Assembly: GCF_004769665.1 (NCBI RefSeq) | Contig: NZ_RQGG01000007.1 | Coordinates: 240,919 to 304,918, forward strand | Length of the DNA stretch: 64,000 bases | Source of the DNA: Leptospira kemamanensis | GTDB taxonomy: Bacteria > Spirochaetota > Leptospiria > Leptospirales > Leptospiraceae | Reading direction: 5' to 3' | In this document: positions 20,275-29,148 of the stretch, in pieces | How the letters are laid out: every line of letters starts with the position of its first letter | Numbering within the stretch: the stretch's first letter is position 1 | Program-made: the position numbers and the translations under genes | Notes under the pieces: generated by a model | What the model was told of the DNA's origin: nothing | The model's input: only the letters and a program-made list of their open reading frames with translations | Database searches by the model: none

Positions 20275-21081
20275 CTATCGGTATCCTTCTGTTTTGATTT
20301 GTCCGTGGTCGAGGTAAAGTCCAGTCGCAGTTACAGATGGTGCTCTGTAGTGACCGCTGTATTGAGTGTAAGTCACGTTGGAATTAAAAGGCCAGATTCC
20401 TTCACTTTGTGTGAGGGAAGATTGGCATTTGTTTAAACCACCTGCTTTGTTGTATCCACAAGAAGAGTGGTACGCAACCGCATAGTCATCTTCCCCAGGA
20501 AGGATGGCAGATGCTCCAAACATACCTTTGTATCCAGGCACGTGGTTCACAGCGACACCTGCAGTGTTGTTATGGTTGAAGGCACCACGAGCAGTACCTA
20601 CGATAAGAGATTTGTCCATTGCGTTTCCAGCAAAACCAAATGTGATTCCATTCAGAGCAGATGCAAGTTCAGATCCACCAGAAGCCGCTGCGAGTGCAGT
20701 TACTTTTGTTAGGTTAAATCCTTTCGCAGATGCAGTAGATCCAAGGTTAGACAACCAATACTCGATCGCATAACAGCCAGCGGAGTGGCATACAATTTTG
20801 CAAGAGTTGGCACCTTTACAGTAGTTAGTAAGTCCAGTGGAAATGTTCGATTGTGCACGGGACGATCCGTATGTTCTTGGGTCAGTGGTTCCATCGTAAC
20901 CGATGAAAATTTTAGACCCAGAAACTTTACTAGTGGAAGAACCCCAGTATCCGTTTACGTCTGTTGTTCCCACACCATTGTGGTTTTTGTCCGACTTACC
21001 GTGAATGAACACGGTATAGGTTTGTGCACTAAGCGATCCTGCTACTAGGAACGCAAGTATTGTTGTGATTGAGCTACGCAT
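20275..21081 (-). CDS. secreted alpha/beta-hydrolase-like serine hydrolase, copy B
   Basis: Second of three tandem paralogues, 268 residues. The signal peptide is MRSSITTILAFLVAGSLSA, followed by the same YTVFIHGKSDKNHNG start and the same HSAG nucleophile elbow. It is nearly colinear with copy C, sharing the segment around GMFGASAILPGEDDYAVAY and an extra loop (LTQSEGIWPFNSN) absent from copy A. Only 40 bases separate it from copy C, with no terminator, so the two are probably cotranscribed. Conserved acidic (GEDD) and histidine (YSGHYRAPS) residues are candidates for the rest of a catalytic triad. Confidence 0.75.
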   Translation of the reverse strand: MRSSITTILAFLVAGSLSAQTYTVFIHGKSDKNHNGVGTTDVNGYWGSSTSKVSGSKIFIGYDGTTDPRTYGSSRAQSNISTGLTNYCKGANSCKIVCHSAGCYAIEYWLSNLGSTASAKGFNLTKVTALAAASGGSELASALNGITFGFAGNAMDKSLIVGTARGAFNHNNTAGVAVNHVPGYKGMFGASAILPGEDDYAVAYHSSCGYNKAGGLNKCQSSLTQSEGIWPFNSNVTYTQYSGHYRAPSVTATGLYLDHGQIKTEGYR

Positions 21082-21121
21082 CTCTTTATTTCCTTTTCCT
21101 TTCTTTCAATGAATCCTAAAT

Positions 21122-21928
21122 TTATCTCCAACCTTCCGTTTTGATCTGACCGTGGTCTAGATACAATCCTGTGGAAGAAACAGATGGTGCACGGTAGTGT
21201 CCACTGTATTGTGTGTATGTTCTGTTAGAGCCGAATGGCCATAAACCTTCGTATTGTGTGAGAGATCCTTGGCATTTGTTTAATCCCCCTGCACGGTTGT
21301 AAGCACAAGAAGAGTGATAAGCAACCGCATAGTCATCTTCTCCAGGAAGGATAGCAGATGCTCCAAACATACCTTTGTAACCAGGTACGTGATTCACTGC
21401 CACACCACCCGTATTATTGTGGTTAAATGCCCCGCGAGCAGTGGTTACGATGAGAGATTTGTCCATTGCGTTTCCACCGAAACCAAACGTAATTCCGTTG
21501 AGTGCGTTCGCAAGTTCCGATCCACCAGAAGCCGCTGCGAGTGCCGTTACTTTTGTGATGTTAAAACCTTTCGCAGAAGCAGTAGAGCCAAGGTTTGATA
21601 ACCAATACTCGATCGCGTAACATCCCGCCGAGTGGCATACGATTTTGCAAGAGTTGGCACCTTTACAGTAGTTGGTAAGACCAGTGGAAATATTCGATTG
21701 TGCGCGGGACGATCCGTACGTTCTTGGGTCAGTGGTTCCATCGTAACCGATGAAAATTCGTTTTCCACTGACAGAATTCACAGAAGAACCCCAATATCCG
21801 TTCACATCCGTTGTGCCGATGCCATTATGATTTTTGCCCGATTTGCCATGAATGAAGACAGTGTAGGTTTGGGCGCTGAGTGACCCTGCTAAAATGAGAG
21901 TTGTGATCGCTGTGAGTAGAGTTCGCAT
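21122..21928 (-). CDS. secreted alpha/beta-hydrolase-like serine hydrolase, copy C
   Basis: First gene transcribed in the hydrolase triplet, 268 residues, with signal peptide MRTLLTAITTLILAGSLSA and the same VFIHGKS and CHSAGCY motifs. The three copies differ most in the signal peptide and the C-terminal third and least around the nucleophile, as expected of functional duplicates under selection. A promoter lies just upstream. Role unknown; an extracellular or periplasmic esterase acting on environmental lipids would fit but is inference. Confidence 0.75.
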   Translation of the reverse strand: MRTLLTAITTLILAGSLSAQTYTVFIHGKSGKNHNGIGTTDVNGYWGSSVNSVSGKRIFIGYDGTTDPRTYGSSRAQSNISTGLTNYCKGANSCKIVCHSAGCYAIEYWLSNLGSTASAKGFNITKVTALAAASGGSELANALNGITFGFGGNAMDKSLIVTTARGAFNHNNTGGVAVNHVPGYKGMFGASAILPGEDDYAVAYHSSCAYNRAGGLNKCQGSLTQYEGLWPFGSNRTYTQYSGHYRAPSVSSTGLYLDHGQIKTEGWR

Positions 21929-21961
21929 TTAAATTTCCTATTTCCTAATGGTGTTTCCTTT

Positions 21962-21990
21962 GTTGTATAAGTTTGGCAAAAGTTTGACAA
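21962..21990 (-). promoter_or_regulatory. candidate sigma70-type promoter of the hydrolase cluster, with inverted repeat
   Basis: On the minus strand TTGTCA (21985-21990) is followed after 17 bases by TACAAC (21962-21967), about 34 bases before the start of copy C. An inverted repeat with arms TTGGCAAAA (21973-21981) and TTTTGCCAA (21997-22005) overlaps the promoter and could be a regulator site. Confidence 0.5.
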
Positions 21991-22073
21991 GAAATTTTTT
22001 GCCAACTTTCGACAGAAAATTAACATATTTTTGCCATTGTCATTCGTTTCATGACAAAATTGTCCGAGATATC

Positions 22074-24503
22074 CTAGGAATTTGCTAGGGGTAGGGTGAT
22101 GGTGAAGAGGGTTTTGCCTGGATGGCTTTCCACTTGGATGGATCCTTTGTGGTTTTCGATGATTTTTTGGACGATGGAGAGACCCAGTCCCGTGCCCATT
22201 CCCAGTTCTTTCGTGGTAAAAAATGGCTCAAAGATCCGAGGGAGAATCTCTTGTGGGATTCCTTTCCCATTATCTTCAATCTGGATGACGGCATTTTCTC
22301 CTGCTGGGCGAAGAGAGATTTGGATTCGGCCATTTTCATTCGGGCAAGCTTGGAAGGAATTGTAAATCAAATTGGTCCAAACTTGGATGAGTTCGTCTGC
22401 ATGGCCAAACACCATTGGATCCCCTTCATGCACCCAATCAATTTCCACATGAGGTTTCCAACTTTTGGAATACATACTGAGAACTGATTCCATTCCTTCT
22501 CTCAGGGAGAGTACCTTTTGGTTTTCTTTGGGACCCGAGTAGGAATGGTGTTTTAAGGCAAATACGATTTTGGAAGCCCGTTCCACTGCCGTTTCAATGA
22601 TCCCCAAATGGAACCGAACCACGTGTTCATTCAAACGAGTTTGGAAGGCTTCGATTCCTTCTTCGGAATCAAAAAGATGTAAGTAGTCTTTCGGGATGGT
22701 TTCGATGTGAAAATCAAAACAAGTGTCAGCTAAAGAGACAGGGTCTTGGATATGTTTGGAGCGAAAGAATTGAGTTAACTCGCGTTTGCGTTTGAAACGT
22801 GAGGTGACTTCCGAACGTTTTTTGTTTTTAAACTCTGCAATCAGTAAATCAGATTGGACTTCGAGTGGAGTCAGTTCTTGTTTGTCTTCGGAAAATTGGC
22901 TGTCTTTTATGAATTGAATGCTTCCTTTGATGGCAGCAAGAGGGTTATTGATTTCGTGAGCAACACTTGCTGCAATTTTACCAAGAGTTGACATTCTTTC
23001 GGCATGTAATAATTGTTCTTGGGTATCACTTAGTTCTAAGATCGTATTGTTTAATGAAACAGTTCGTTCTTCGATTTTTTGTTCGAGTTGAAACCTTGCT
23101 TCTCTTACGATCGAAATCATATCATTAAAACTTTTAGAGAGTTCACCAATTTCATCTTTACTGGATATTTCTACCGAAACAAATAAATCTCCTGATTGCA
23201 TTCTTCGAATCCCAGAAAGTAATCTAGTGAGAGGATACACGATACTTGTTTTGTGAAGCACAGGATACAACATGAAGATCGTGAAAATGGAAAAAAGCAG
23301 TGTGATGATGAGCCAGACGACTGTTTGGTGGACTTTGTTTCGATACTCCAAATAAGGGATCGCTAATAAAAAATGATGGTTTTTTGCATAAAAATCAGAT
23401 GTCCAATAGATGCCATTGGGTTTGTCAGAAAACGTTTCTACTTTGAATTCTTCATACGAAGGAATCCGTTTTGTAAGGGATTGGATTTCATTTGTCGGAA
23501 AATTGATTTTATTGATTCGAAAGTTTTTTTCCTGCATATCAACGACTAAATCCGTGAGATACACAAATGGATAAACATTCCCTAGTTCCAATTGGGTTTT
23601 GATATTATGTTTTTCCCGGCTCATCTCGTTTTGGATATCAATTCGAAATCGATTGAATAAAAAATTCGCCACGATGGATAAAATCAAATAGAGTATCGTT
23701 AAATTGAAAGTCATGATTTTGAATCCTACGGAAGAAGGAACTGTCTCTTGGTTTAAAGAAACAAGTACGAGGATTGTCATGATGATGATGGTTAGGTTTG
23801 TTAAAATGAAAAGATAAGTTGGTTTACTTACATAATTCATATCCACAAGGATATCGGCAAATGCTAAAGTTAGAATTCCAAAGATGGCGATGATAAAACC
23901 ACCAGTTGCTTTTTTTTGAATTCCACTAAATCGATTGTACTTCGCAAAAAGGGCAGCAAGTGTATTGATCAATATACAACACAAAGCAATGGCGATGGAT
24001 AAGATCGACAAACGAATCCAAAGATCGGGAGAGGATTGTTCGGGAACATAAAATTCCATTTTAGGATCAAAAAGAATCTTTCTCTTAAAAAATCCGAGTC
24101 CATTGATCACTCCTGCGAGTATGGCAATGCCCGTTTGGATTCGAAAACTCCAAACCCTCCAAGTTGGAAATAAGTCTTTTTGGAACCTGAATGCTAATTC
24201 GGAAGTGGAGACACCGAGTACTAAAATGGCGGGGTTCTTTAAAAAAACAAAAACATACCCTGTGAGGGGGGTTAAAAACGAATTACAAAGCGACCAAGCG
24301 ACTGACCAAAAAAATAAACTGAAAAGAGGGATGAGAAGCCCTCGAAAGCTAGTGGTCAGTTCCTCTTTCCGAGATCGAAAGTAGATGTACGCGATCCCAC
24401 TCACCAAGCTGAGGCCAAAGTAAAAGAAACTGTATAGGTTGAGTGAAGGAACCAAGCCATTCCACGTATGCCTAAAAACAAAGTTTCGGCAAGCATTTCC
24501 CAT
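22074..24503 (-). CDS. membrane sensor histidine kinase (orphan)
   Basis: About 809 residues. Seven or more N-terminal hydrophobic helices are followed by an extracytoplasmic segment, a further helix, a HAMP linker (ending near DEIGELSKSFNDMI), a coiled coil, a dimerisation domain with H-box VAHEINNPLAAIKGS and a C-terminal ATPase domain (GKGIP, GMGTGLGLSIV). An insertion of about 90 residues separates the H-box helix from its partner. No response regulator is adjacent. The start at ATG 24503 was chosen because translation from the 24614 frame start would run through the palindromic control region. The signal is unknown. Confidence 0.85.
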   Translation of the reverse strand: MGNACRNFVFRHTWNGLVPSLNLYSFFYFGLSLVSGIAYIYFRSRKEELTTSFRGLLIPLFSLFFWSVAWSLCNSFLTPLTGYVFVFLKNPAILVLGVSTSELAFRFQKDLFPTWRVWSFRIQTGIAILAGVINGLGFFKRKILFDPKMEFYVPEQSSPDLWIRLSILSIAIALCCILINTLAALFAKYNRFSGIQKKATGGFIIAIFGILTLAFADILVDMNYVSKPTYLFILTNLTIIIMTILVLVSLNQETVPSSVGFKIMTFNLTILYLILSIVANFLFNRFRIDIQNEMSREKHNIKTQLELGNVYPFVYLTDLVVDMQEKNFRINKINFPTNEIQSLTKRIPSYEEFKVETFSDKPNGIYWTSDFYAKNHHFLLAIPYLEYRNKVHQTVVWLIITLLFSIFTIFMLYPVLHKTSIVYPLTRLLSGIRRMQSGDLFVSVEISSKDEIGELSKSFNDMISIVREARFQLEQKIEERTVSLNNTILELSDTQEQLLHAERMSTLGKIAASVAHEINNPLAAIKGSIQFIKDSQFSEDKQELTPLEVQSDLLIAEFKNKKRSEVTSRFKRKRELTQFFRSKHIQDPVSLADTCFDFHIETIPKDYLHLFDSEEGIEAFQTRLNEHVVRFHLGIIETAVERASKIVFALKHHSYSGPKENQKVLSLREGMESVLSMYSKSWKPHVEIDWVHEGDPMVFGHADELIQVWTNLIYNSFQACPNENGRIQISLRPAGENAVIQIEDNGKGIPQEILPRIFEPFFTTKELGMGTGLGLSIVQKIIENHKGSIQVESHPGKTLFTITLPLANS

Positions 24504-24519
24504 TTGTCTCGAAGTTTCG

Positions 24520-24597
24520 TTGTGCAACGCACAAATTTCTCCTTGCCAGGAGAAGTTGGTCTCAGAAACTGGCCTTATTGTGCAATGCACAATAAGG
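24520..24597. promoter_or_regulatory. pair of TTGTGCAAYGCACAA palindromes between divergent genes
   Basis: A 15-base palindrome, TTGTGC-AAC-GCACAA, lies at 24520-24534. A perfect 25-base palindrome lies at 24573-24597, with 11-base arms around AAT and the same TTGTGC/GCACAA core at 24578-24592. The cores are 58 bases apart. A third inverted repeat, TTCTCCT-TGCC-AGGAGAA, lies between them at 24537-24554. The right arm of the long palindrome runs into AAGGAGG, the ribosome-binding site of the transglycosylase. They are likely operators for a shared regulator not encoded nearby. Confidence 0.6.
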
Positions 24598-24612
24598 AGG
24601 CAATCAGTCACC

Positions 24613-25278
24613 ATGCGAAAATCTAGATTTTTCCCTAAAACCCTTTTCCCTTTTCTTTTGCTTTCTGTCTTTTTTTTGGAATCCTATGGAAAATTAATTC
24701 CTAGTGGAAACCAGGTCGGAAATGAAACTGCGAAATCAAAACTGGAGTTTCTGATCGCTAAAAAAAGACCAGGGCTCTCTACAAAAGAGAGAATCCATTT
24801 GGTTCAGGCCATCGAAAGGGCTTCGTATTTCATTCGATTTCCCAAAAGGACTGGGCTTACTTACCAAGTTCCCGTGGACCGTTTGGGATTTTTAGTTGGT
24901 CTGATCCAAACAGAATCACAGTTCCATACGCGAGCAAAATCCCATAAAGGAGCACTTGGACTCATGCAAGTGATGCCTGAAACGGCCAAGTGGCTTGCGA
25001 AAAAAGAAGGAATTTCATATTCTTCTGCCAATGATTTGTATGAACCAGAAACGAATCTTTTACTTGGTGTTCTTTATTTGAATTATCTTTTGGAACGCAC
25101 CGATTCACTCGAAGCAACATTGTTAGCTTATAATGCAGGACTTGGTGGTTATAAACGATTTGGCGGTGTTCCCACTTATTCACGAACAGTATACAAATAC
25201 TACGAAGAGTGGAAACAAATGCCAATTCCTCAAGAGATTCCAATTTCTGAATCACTAGCCAGTCTCATTTCCATTTAA
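24613..25278 (+). CDS. lytic transglycosylase (SLT domain)
   Basis: Peptidoglycan-cleaving enzyme of 221 residues, exported through an N-terminal hydrophobic signal (FPFLLLSVFFLESYG). The SLT domain shows the catalytic glutamate in GLIQTESQFHTRAKS, then GALGLMQVMPETAKWLA and the AYNAG motif. The start is ATG 24613, with AAGGAGG at 24594-24600. The reading frame is open further upstream to 24439, but that stretch contains the divergent palindromes. It is divergent from the histidine kinase, which may sense envelope state, although no direct link is visible. Confidence 0.88.
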   Translation: MRKSRFFPKTLFPFLLLSVFFLESYGKLIPSGNQVGNETAKSKLEFLIAKKRPGLSTKERIHLVQAIERASYFIRFPKRTGLTYQVPVDRLGFLVGLIQTESQFHTRAKSHKGALGLMQVMPETAKWLAKKEGISYSSANDLYEPETNLLLGVLYLNYLLERTDSLEATLLAYNAGLGGYKRFGGVPTYSRTVYKYYEEWKQMPIPQEIPISESLASLISI

Positions 25279-25348
25279 ATTTTACTTTACATCGTTTCAA
25301 AACCGAAAAGGCTCTTAACCGTTTTACAACAGAAAAGGAAGGGAGCGT

Positions 25349-26551
25349 ATGGATTTATTTCGTAGATACGGATTGTATCTAACTATTGTTATACTGGTGT
25401 TGGTAGGTTTTATTTTTTATTTTTCTTCAGATGGATTTGGTACAGACCAAGAATCTAAAGAAAAAAAAAGACAAGAAAGAATGGCCAGTAGTTCGGATCC
25501 AACGCAAGGATATGAATCAGGTGGAGAGAATGGTGGTGGTAGTGAAGGGATCCCTGATGACGGGGCAACACCAGAATTCATTTTAGAAAAGTATATGGAA
25601 TGGGCGGAATACCCTCCGTTTTCAAGACCAATGTCCATTCTCAATCATGATTTAGCATTTCCATTTATCATCGAAACCTCTCCAGATTATACGATTGATG
25701 CAAAAACGAACGAACCTACAGGATATGTATGTTTGTTCCAACCAAAAACTTGGGCCGTCATTGGGAACAAAGACATGATGTACGTTACATTAGAATGTCG
25801 TGATAAAGCAAGAAACCGAGTGAAGGTATCCATCGACTCTCACCAAGTGTTTAAAGAATGGGAAGGACAACGATACGGTGTTGTCAGTGCTTCTGTGAAT
25901 GATAACGGAAGTGATGGTGACCAAACAAGAGGTGATAATATTCATACCTTTTCTTGGAAACCTCAAAAAGCAGATTGGGGGCAAATGTCACTTGTGGCAG
26001 AGATCACATATGGTCCTGAAAATTTAAAAACAACATTAACCTCTAGCTTTTTTTCAAGTCCTTCTATCCCAGCTGAGTTCAATGGAGTATTTACTGATTC
26101 ACTTCAAGATGGTTCTCTCATTGTAAGAGCCGTTGTGAATGTTTACAAAAAAGGAAAATACCACTTGGAAGCCAACTTAAAAGACGAAAAAAATGGAGAA
26201 TACATCGCCTACGCTGTGTATGACGGTGATTTAGTGTCTGGTTCCAACGAAGTAGAATTTACATTTTATGGCAAAATTCTACGTGATAAAGATTTGGATG
26301 GTCCCTACATTGCGACTTCCTTTCGAGGTCATCGTGTGAATTTACCGATTGATCCTGAGTGGTTTAACCAAGGTGCAGAAGGACTTCGAAAAATCCAAGC
26401 GGCCAAAACCACAGAACCAGATCGAGAACTTGTGTTACCTTACAAAGAAGAATACAAAACCAAGTATTACAAAGTAGAATCCTTCTCCAATGCGGCTTGG
26501 GACTCTGCGGATAAACAAAACCGAATTCGTCAAATCAAAGCATTACAATAA
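25349..26551 (+). CDS. membrane-anchored periplasmic protein of unknown function
   Basis: 400 residues. One N-terminal transmembrane helix (LYLTIVILVLVGFIFYFSS) is followed by a low-complexity Ser/Gly/Glu linker (about residues 45-70) and a beta-rich periplasmic region of about 320 residues without a recognised motif. AAGGAAGGGAG precedes the ATG. The stop is 2 bases from the start of the penicillin-acylase-family gene, so the two are almost certainly cotranscribed and may act together at the envelope. No family could be named. Confidence 0.7.
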   Translation: MDLFRRYGLYLTIVILVLVGFIFYFSSDGFGTDQESKEKKRQERMASSSDPTQGYESGGENGGGSEGIPDDGATPEFILEKYMEWAEYPPFSRPMSILNHDLAFPFIIETSPDYTIDAKTNEPTGYVCLFQPKTWAVIGNKDMMYVTLECRDKARNRVKVSIDSHQVFKEWEGQRYGVVSASVNDNGSDGDQTRGDNIHTFSWKPQKADWGQMSLVAEITYGPENLKTTLTSSFFSSPSIPAEFNGVFTDSLQDGSLIVRAVVNVYKKGKYHLEANLKDEKNGEYIAYAVYDGDLVSGSNEVEFTFYGKILRDKDLDGPYIATSFRGHRVNLPIDPEWFNQGAEGLRKIQAAKTTEPDRELVLPYKEEYKTKYYKVESFSNAAWDSADKQNRIRQIKALQ

Positions 26552-26553
26552 CT

Positions 26554-29070
26554 ATGTACCATACTTGCAAAACATTTTTGAGGAAGAGACCATTTACAAG
26601 TCTCTTCCTACTTTTCATTTTCACTTTACCTGTGACCTTACACTTTCTGTTTTGGGGTCTTGTTGCCCTCAAATCACCTAGATACCAGGGAGAAGTTCGT
26701 TCCAAAACTCTTTCGACTAAGGCCACTGTGACACGTGATGCGGTTGGGATTCCTCATATCATAGGGGAAGATGCCAAGTCCGCCTATTTTGCGTTAGGTT
26801 TTACAATGGCGCAAGATCGAATTTTCCAAATGGAATTACAAAGACGGATTGGGAAAGGGGGACTCACTGAAATTTTTGGTGAAAAACTGATTCCTACCGA
26901 CAAATTTTTGAAATCTCTTTTGTTAAAACAATCGGCTGAGAAGTATGTGAGTCAAAAGAACCCCATTTACCCAGAAGCTTGGCAACAACTAGACTGGTTT
27001 CTCGAAGGGGTAAATCACTTTCTCGAAACAGAACCTTTACCAATTGAATACACAATTCTTGGTATCAAACCAAGGCCTTTTGACCGAGTGGATGCGGTTT
27101 CCTTTTTGTTTTATATGGGATTTTCTTTTGCGGAAGGAATAAAATCCGATAGTCTGTATTCCATCATGGAATCTGAGTTAGTGGGTCGTCCTTCCAGTGA
27201 ATTATTTCCTCGTTATGATTTTGAAACCAATGCTTCTATTTTAGAGAGCCAACCGGGATGGAAACAACTGGCAGATAATTCCAATCCATCCTCTAAAACA
27301 GGATCAAATTCTGATAGTACCAATCGTATCGAAACTCCAAAACTAAATTTGGTGAATCGAAGAAAAGATAGTTCTGATTTAAAACGTTTGGTTGGATTTG
27401 TGCAAAGTCTAGAGCTCCCCATTGAACCATTGGAAGGAAGTAATTCCTGGTTAGTTGCTCCTAGTCGTTCTGCAAGTGGTGGCGCGGTTTTGGCCAACGA
27501 CCCACACATTGCTTTGTCAAATCCGGGTGTTTGGTATGAAGCCTACATTGAATACCCTGGGTATGAAAACTATGGGTATTTTTTATCCATCATTCCGTTT
27601 CCCCTCATTGCTCATAATCGGGATAAAGCCTGGGGACTCACCATGCTCGAACAAGATGATGTCAATTTGTATTGGGAAACCATTGAAGATGGTAAGTACA
27701 AAACTGGTTCCGTTTGGGAAGAGTTAACTTATTACAAAGATGAAATCAAAAAGAAAGATGGATCAACAATTCCATTGGAAGTACCGATTACGAGTCACGG
27801 TCCCATCATCACCGAACACATCAAAGGTTATGTGGGAAGGCCACTCAGTTTGTATTGGGCTCACCACCATTTAGAAAACCCTTTACTCGATGTATTGTAT
27901 AAAATGGGAAAAGCAAAGACCTTTCAAGAATTAGATTCTGCCTCTTCTATGATTGGTGCGCCAGGGCTTAACTTTAGTTATGCTGACAAACAAGGGAATA
28001 TTGCCTATTATGCAGTGGGAAGATTCCCTATCTTAAAATCAGGAAACTCTAGGAAAATTTTGGAAGGTTCGACCGGAGAAAATGATGTCATTGGATATGT
28101 TCCCACAAAAGACAATCCTAAGATCATCAATCCAAAGAATGGAATCATTGTGACCGCAAATAACTTAGTCACAACCAAAAATCTGCCAGGACTTGGCAAA
28201 CCAGAAGGCAATTGGCAACCCCCTGATCGTTTTCAAAGGTTAGTTGGAATTTTAGAAACCCAAGAAAAATGGAGTTTGGAAGAACTTGCCGCCATTCAAA
28301 ACGATACAGTTGCCTCTTTTGCACCCGAATATTTAGAAATTCTATTTTCCACAGTCAAAGACTCTAAGTCGTTAGGTGGAAAAAAGGTTTTAGAAATTTT
28401 AAAAAATTGGAACTTCGAACATTTCCCAGAATCCCAAGGTGCTGCTGTTTATGATGTATTTTTTTACATCACCATGAAAGAGCTTCTGATCGATGAGATG
28501 GGTCAGGAACATTTTGAACTCTATGGTGATATGGCAGAATATTGGAATGCCTATCGAAGGTTTGTTCGTAATCCCAATTCCCTCTATTGGGATGATTTGC
28601 GAACTGTTGGCATCCGAGAAACAAGAGATGATATTCTGAAACGATCTGTTGAAGAAACAGCAAAGTATTTGGAAACCCATGTTTCTGCTTCCCCGAGCCT
28701 TTGGAGATGGAAATACCTCTACAAAATCAAACACCCTCATCCACTGGGAGTGTTACCTTTGATTGGGAATGTCTTTAACATCGGTCCTATGGCTAGCGCA
28801 GGTGGGGCAGAAGTAGTCAATAACCTCAAATACAAATTGATGAAAGAAGATTGGACGGCGACAGCGGGTCCTTCCAAACGAAGGGTCATTGATTATGGAA
28901 GGTTTGAAGAGTCCGTGACGCAACTTCCCATTGGAAATAGTGGGAACTTAGGAAGTCCTTTTTATGGAAACCTCGTGGAAGATTACAATCTCGGTGTGCA
29001 CCGAAAGATTTTGTATTCCAAAGACCAAGTGGGAGAAGGAAAATTTCGATTGGATTTCCTTCCTAAATAA
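26554..29070 (+). CDS. penicillin acylase family protein (Ntn hydrolase precursor)
   Basis: Exported 838-residue precursor of the penicillin G acylase / AHL acylase superfamily, which cleaves amide bonds and matures by self-cleavage. An N-terminal hydrophobic segment (residues 14-37) precedes VTRDAVGIPHIIGED, the usual start of the alpha chain. The predicted nucleophile is Ser296 in EGSNSW, where cleavage before Ser creates the beta chain. FNIGPMASAGGAEVVN and the downstream residues fit the beta-chain pocket. The substrate is not predictable: acyl-amides, quorum signals or lipopeptides are possible. Confidence 0.88.
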   Translation: MYHTCKTFLRKRPFTSLFLLFIFTLPVTLHFLFWGLVALKSPRYQGEVRSKTLSTKATVTRDAVGIPHIIGEDAKSAYFALGFTMAQDRIFQMELQRRIGKGGLTEIFGEKLIPTDKFLKSLLLKQSAEKYVSQKNPIYPEAWQQLDWFLEGVNHFLETEPLPIEYTILGIKPRPFDRVDAVSFLFYMGFSFAEGIKSDSLYSIMESELVGRPSSELFPRYDFETNASILESQPGWKQLADNSNPSSKTGSNSDSTNRIETPKLNLVNRRKDSSDLKRLVGFVQSLELPIEPLEGSNSWLVAPSRSASGGAVLANDPHIALSNPGVWYEAYIEYPGYENYGYFLSIIPFPLIAHNRDKAWGLTMLEQDDVNLYWETIEDGKYKTGSVWEELTYYKDEIKKKDGSTIPLEVPITSHGPIITEHIKGYVGRPLSLYWAHHHLENPLLDVLYKMGKAKTFQELDSASSMIGAPGLNFSYADKQGNIAYYAVGRFPILKSGNSRKILEGSTGENDVIGYVPTKDNPKIINPKNGIIVTANNLVTTKNLPGLGKPEGNWQPPDRFQRLVGILETQEKWSLEELAAIQNDTVASFAPEYLEILFSTVKDSKSLGGKKVLEILKNWNFEHFPESQGAAVYDVFFYITMKELLIDEMGQEHFELYGDMAEYWNAYRRFVRNPNSLYWDDLRTVGIRETRDDILKRSVEETAKYLETHVSASPSLWRWKYLYKIKHPHPLGVLPLIGNVFNIGPMASAGGAEVVNNLKYKLMKEDWTATAGPSKRRVIDYGRFEESVTQLPIGNSGNLGSPFYGNLVEDYNLGVHRKILYSKDQVGEGKFRLDFLPK

Positions 29071-29078
29071 AAGATTTT

Positions 29079-29097
29079 CCCTACGGTGTCCGTAGGG
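29079..29097 (+). terminator. hairpin after the penicillin-acylase-family gene
   Basis: CCCTACGG-TGT-CCGTAGGG, a perfect 8-bp stem 9 bases after the stop codon. Only a loose T-rich stretch (AGTTCAATTTTCTT) follows, so termination may be partial. Confidence 0.6.
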
Positions 29098-29148
29098 AGT
29101 TCAATTTTCTTCTCTCCCTGTTTCAAAAACGGTCGATCCTTAGTGTAG

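Noticed and set aside
19334..21928. Triplicated sequence as a mobile element or CRISPR-like repeat
   Set aside because: The repeats are whole coding genes with diverged sequence, with no transposase, terminal repeats or short spacers.
24439..24612. Longer N-terminus for the lytic transglycosylase
   Set aside because: It would translate the divergent palindromes, lacks a ribosome-binding site and would place 58 residues before the signal peptide.
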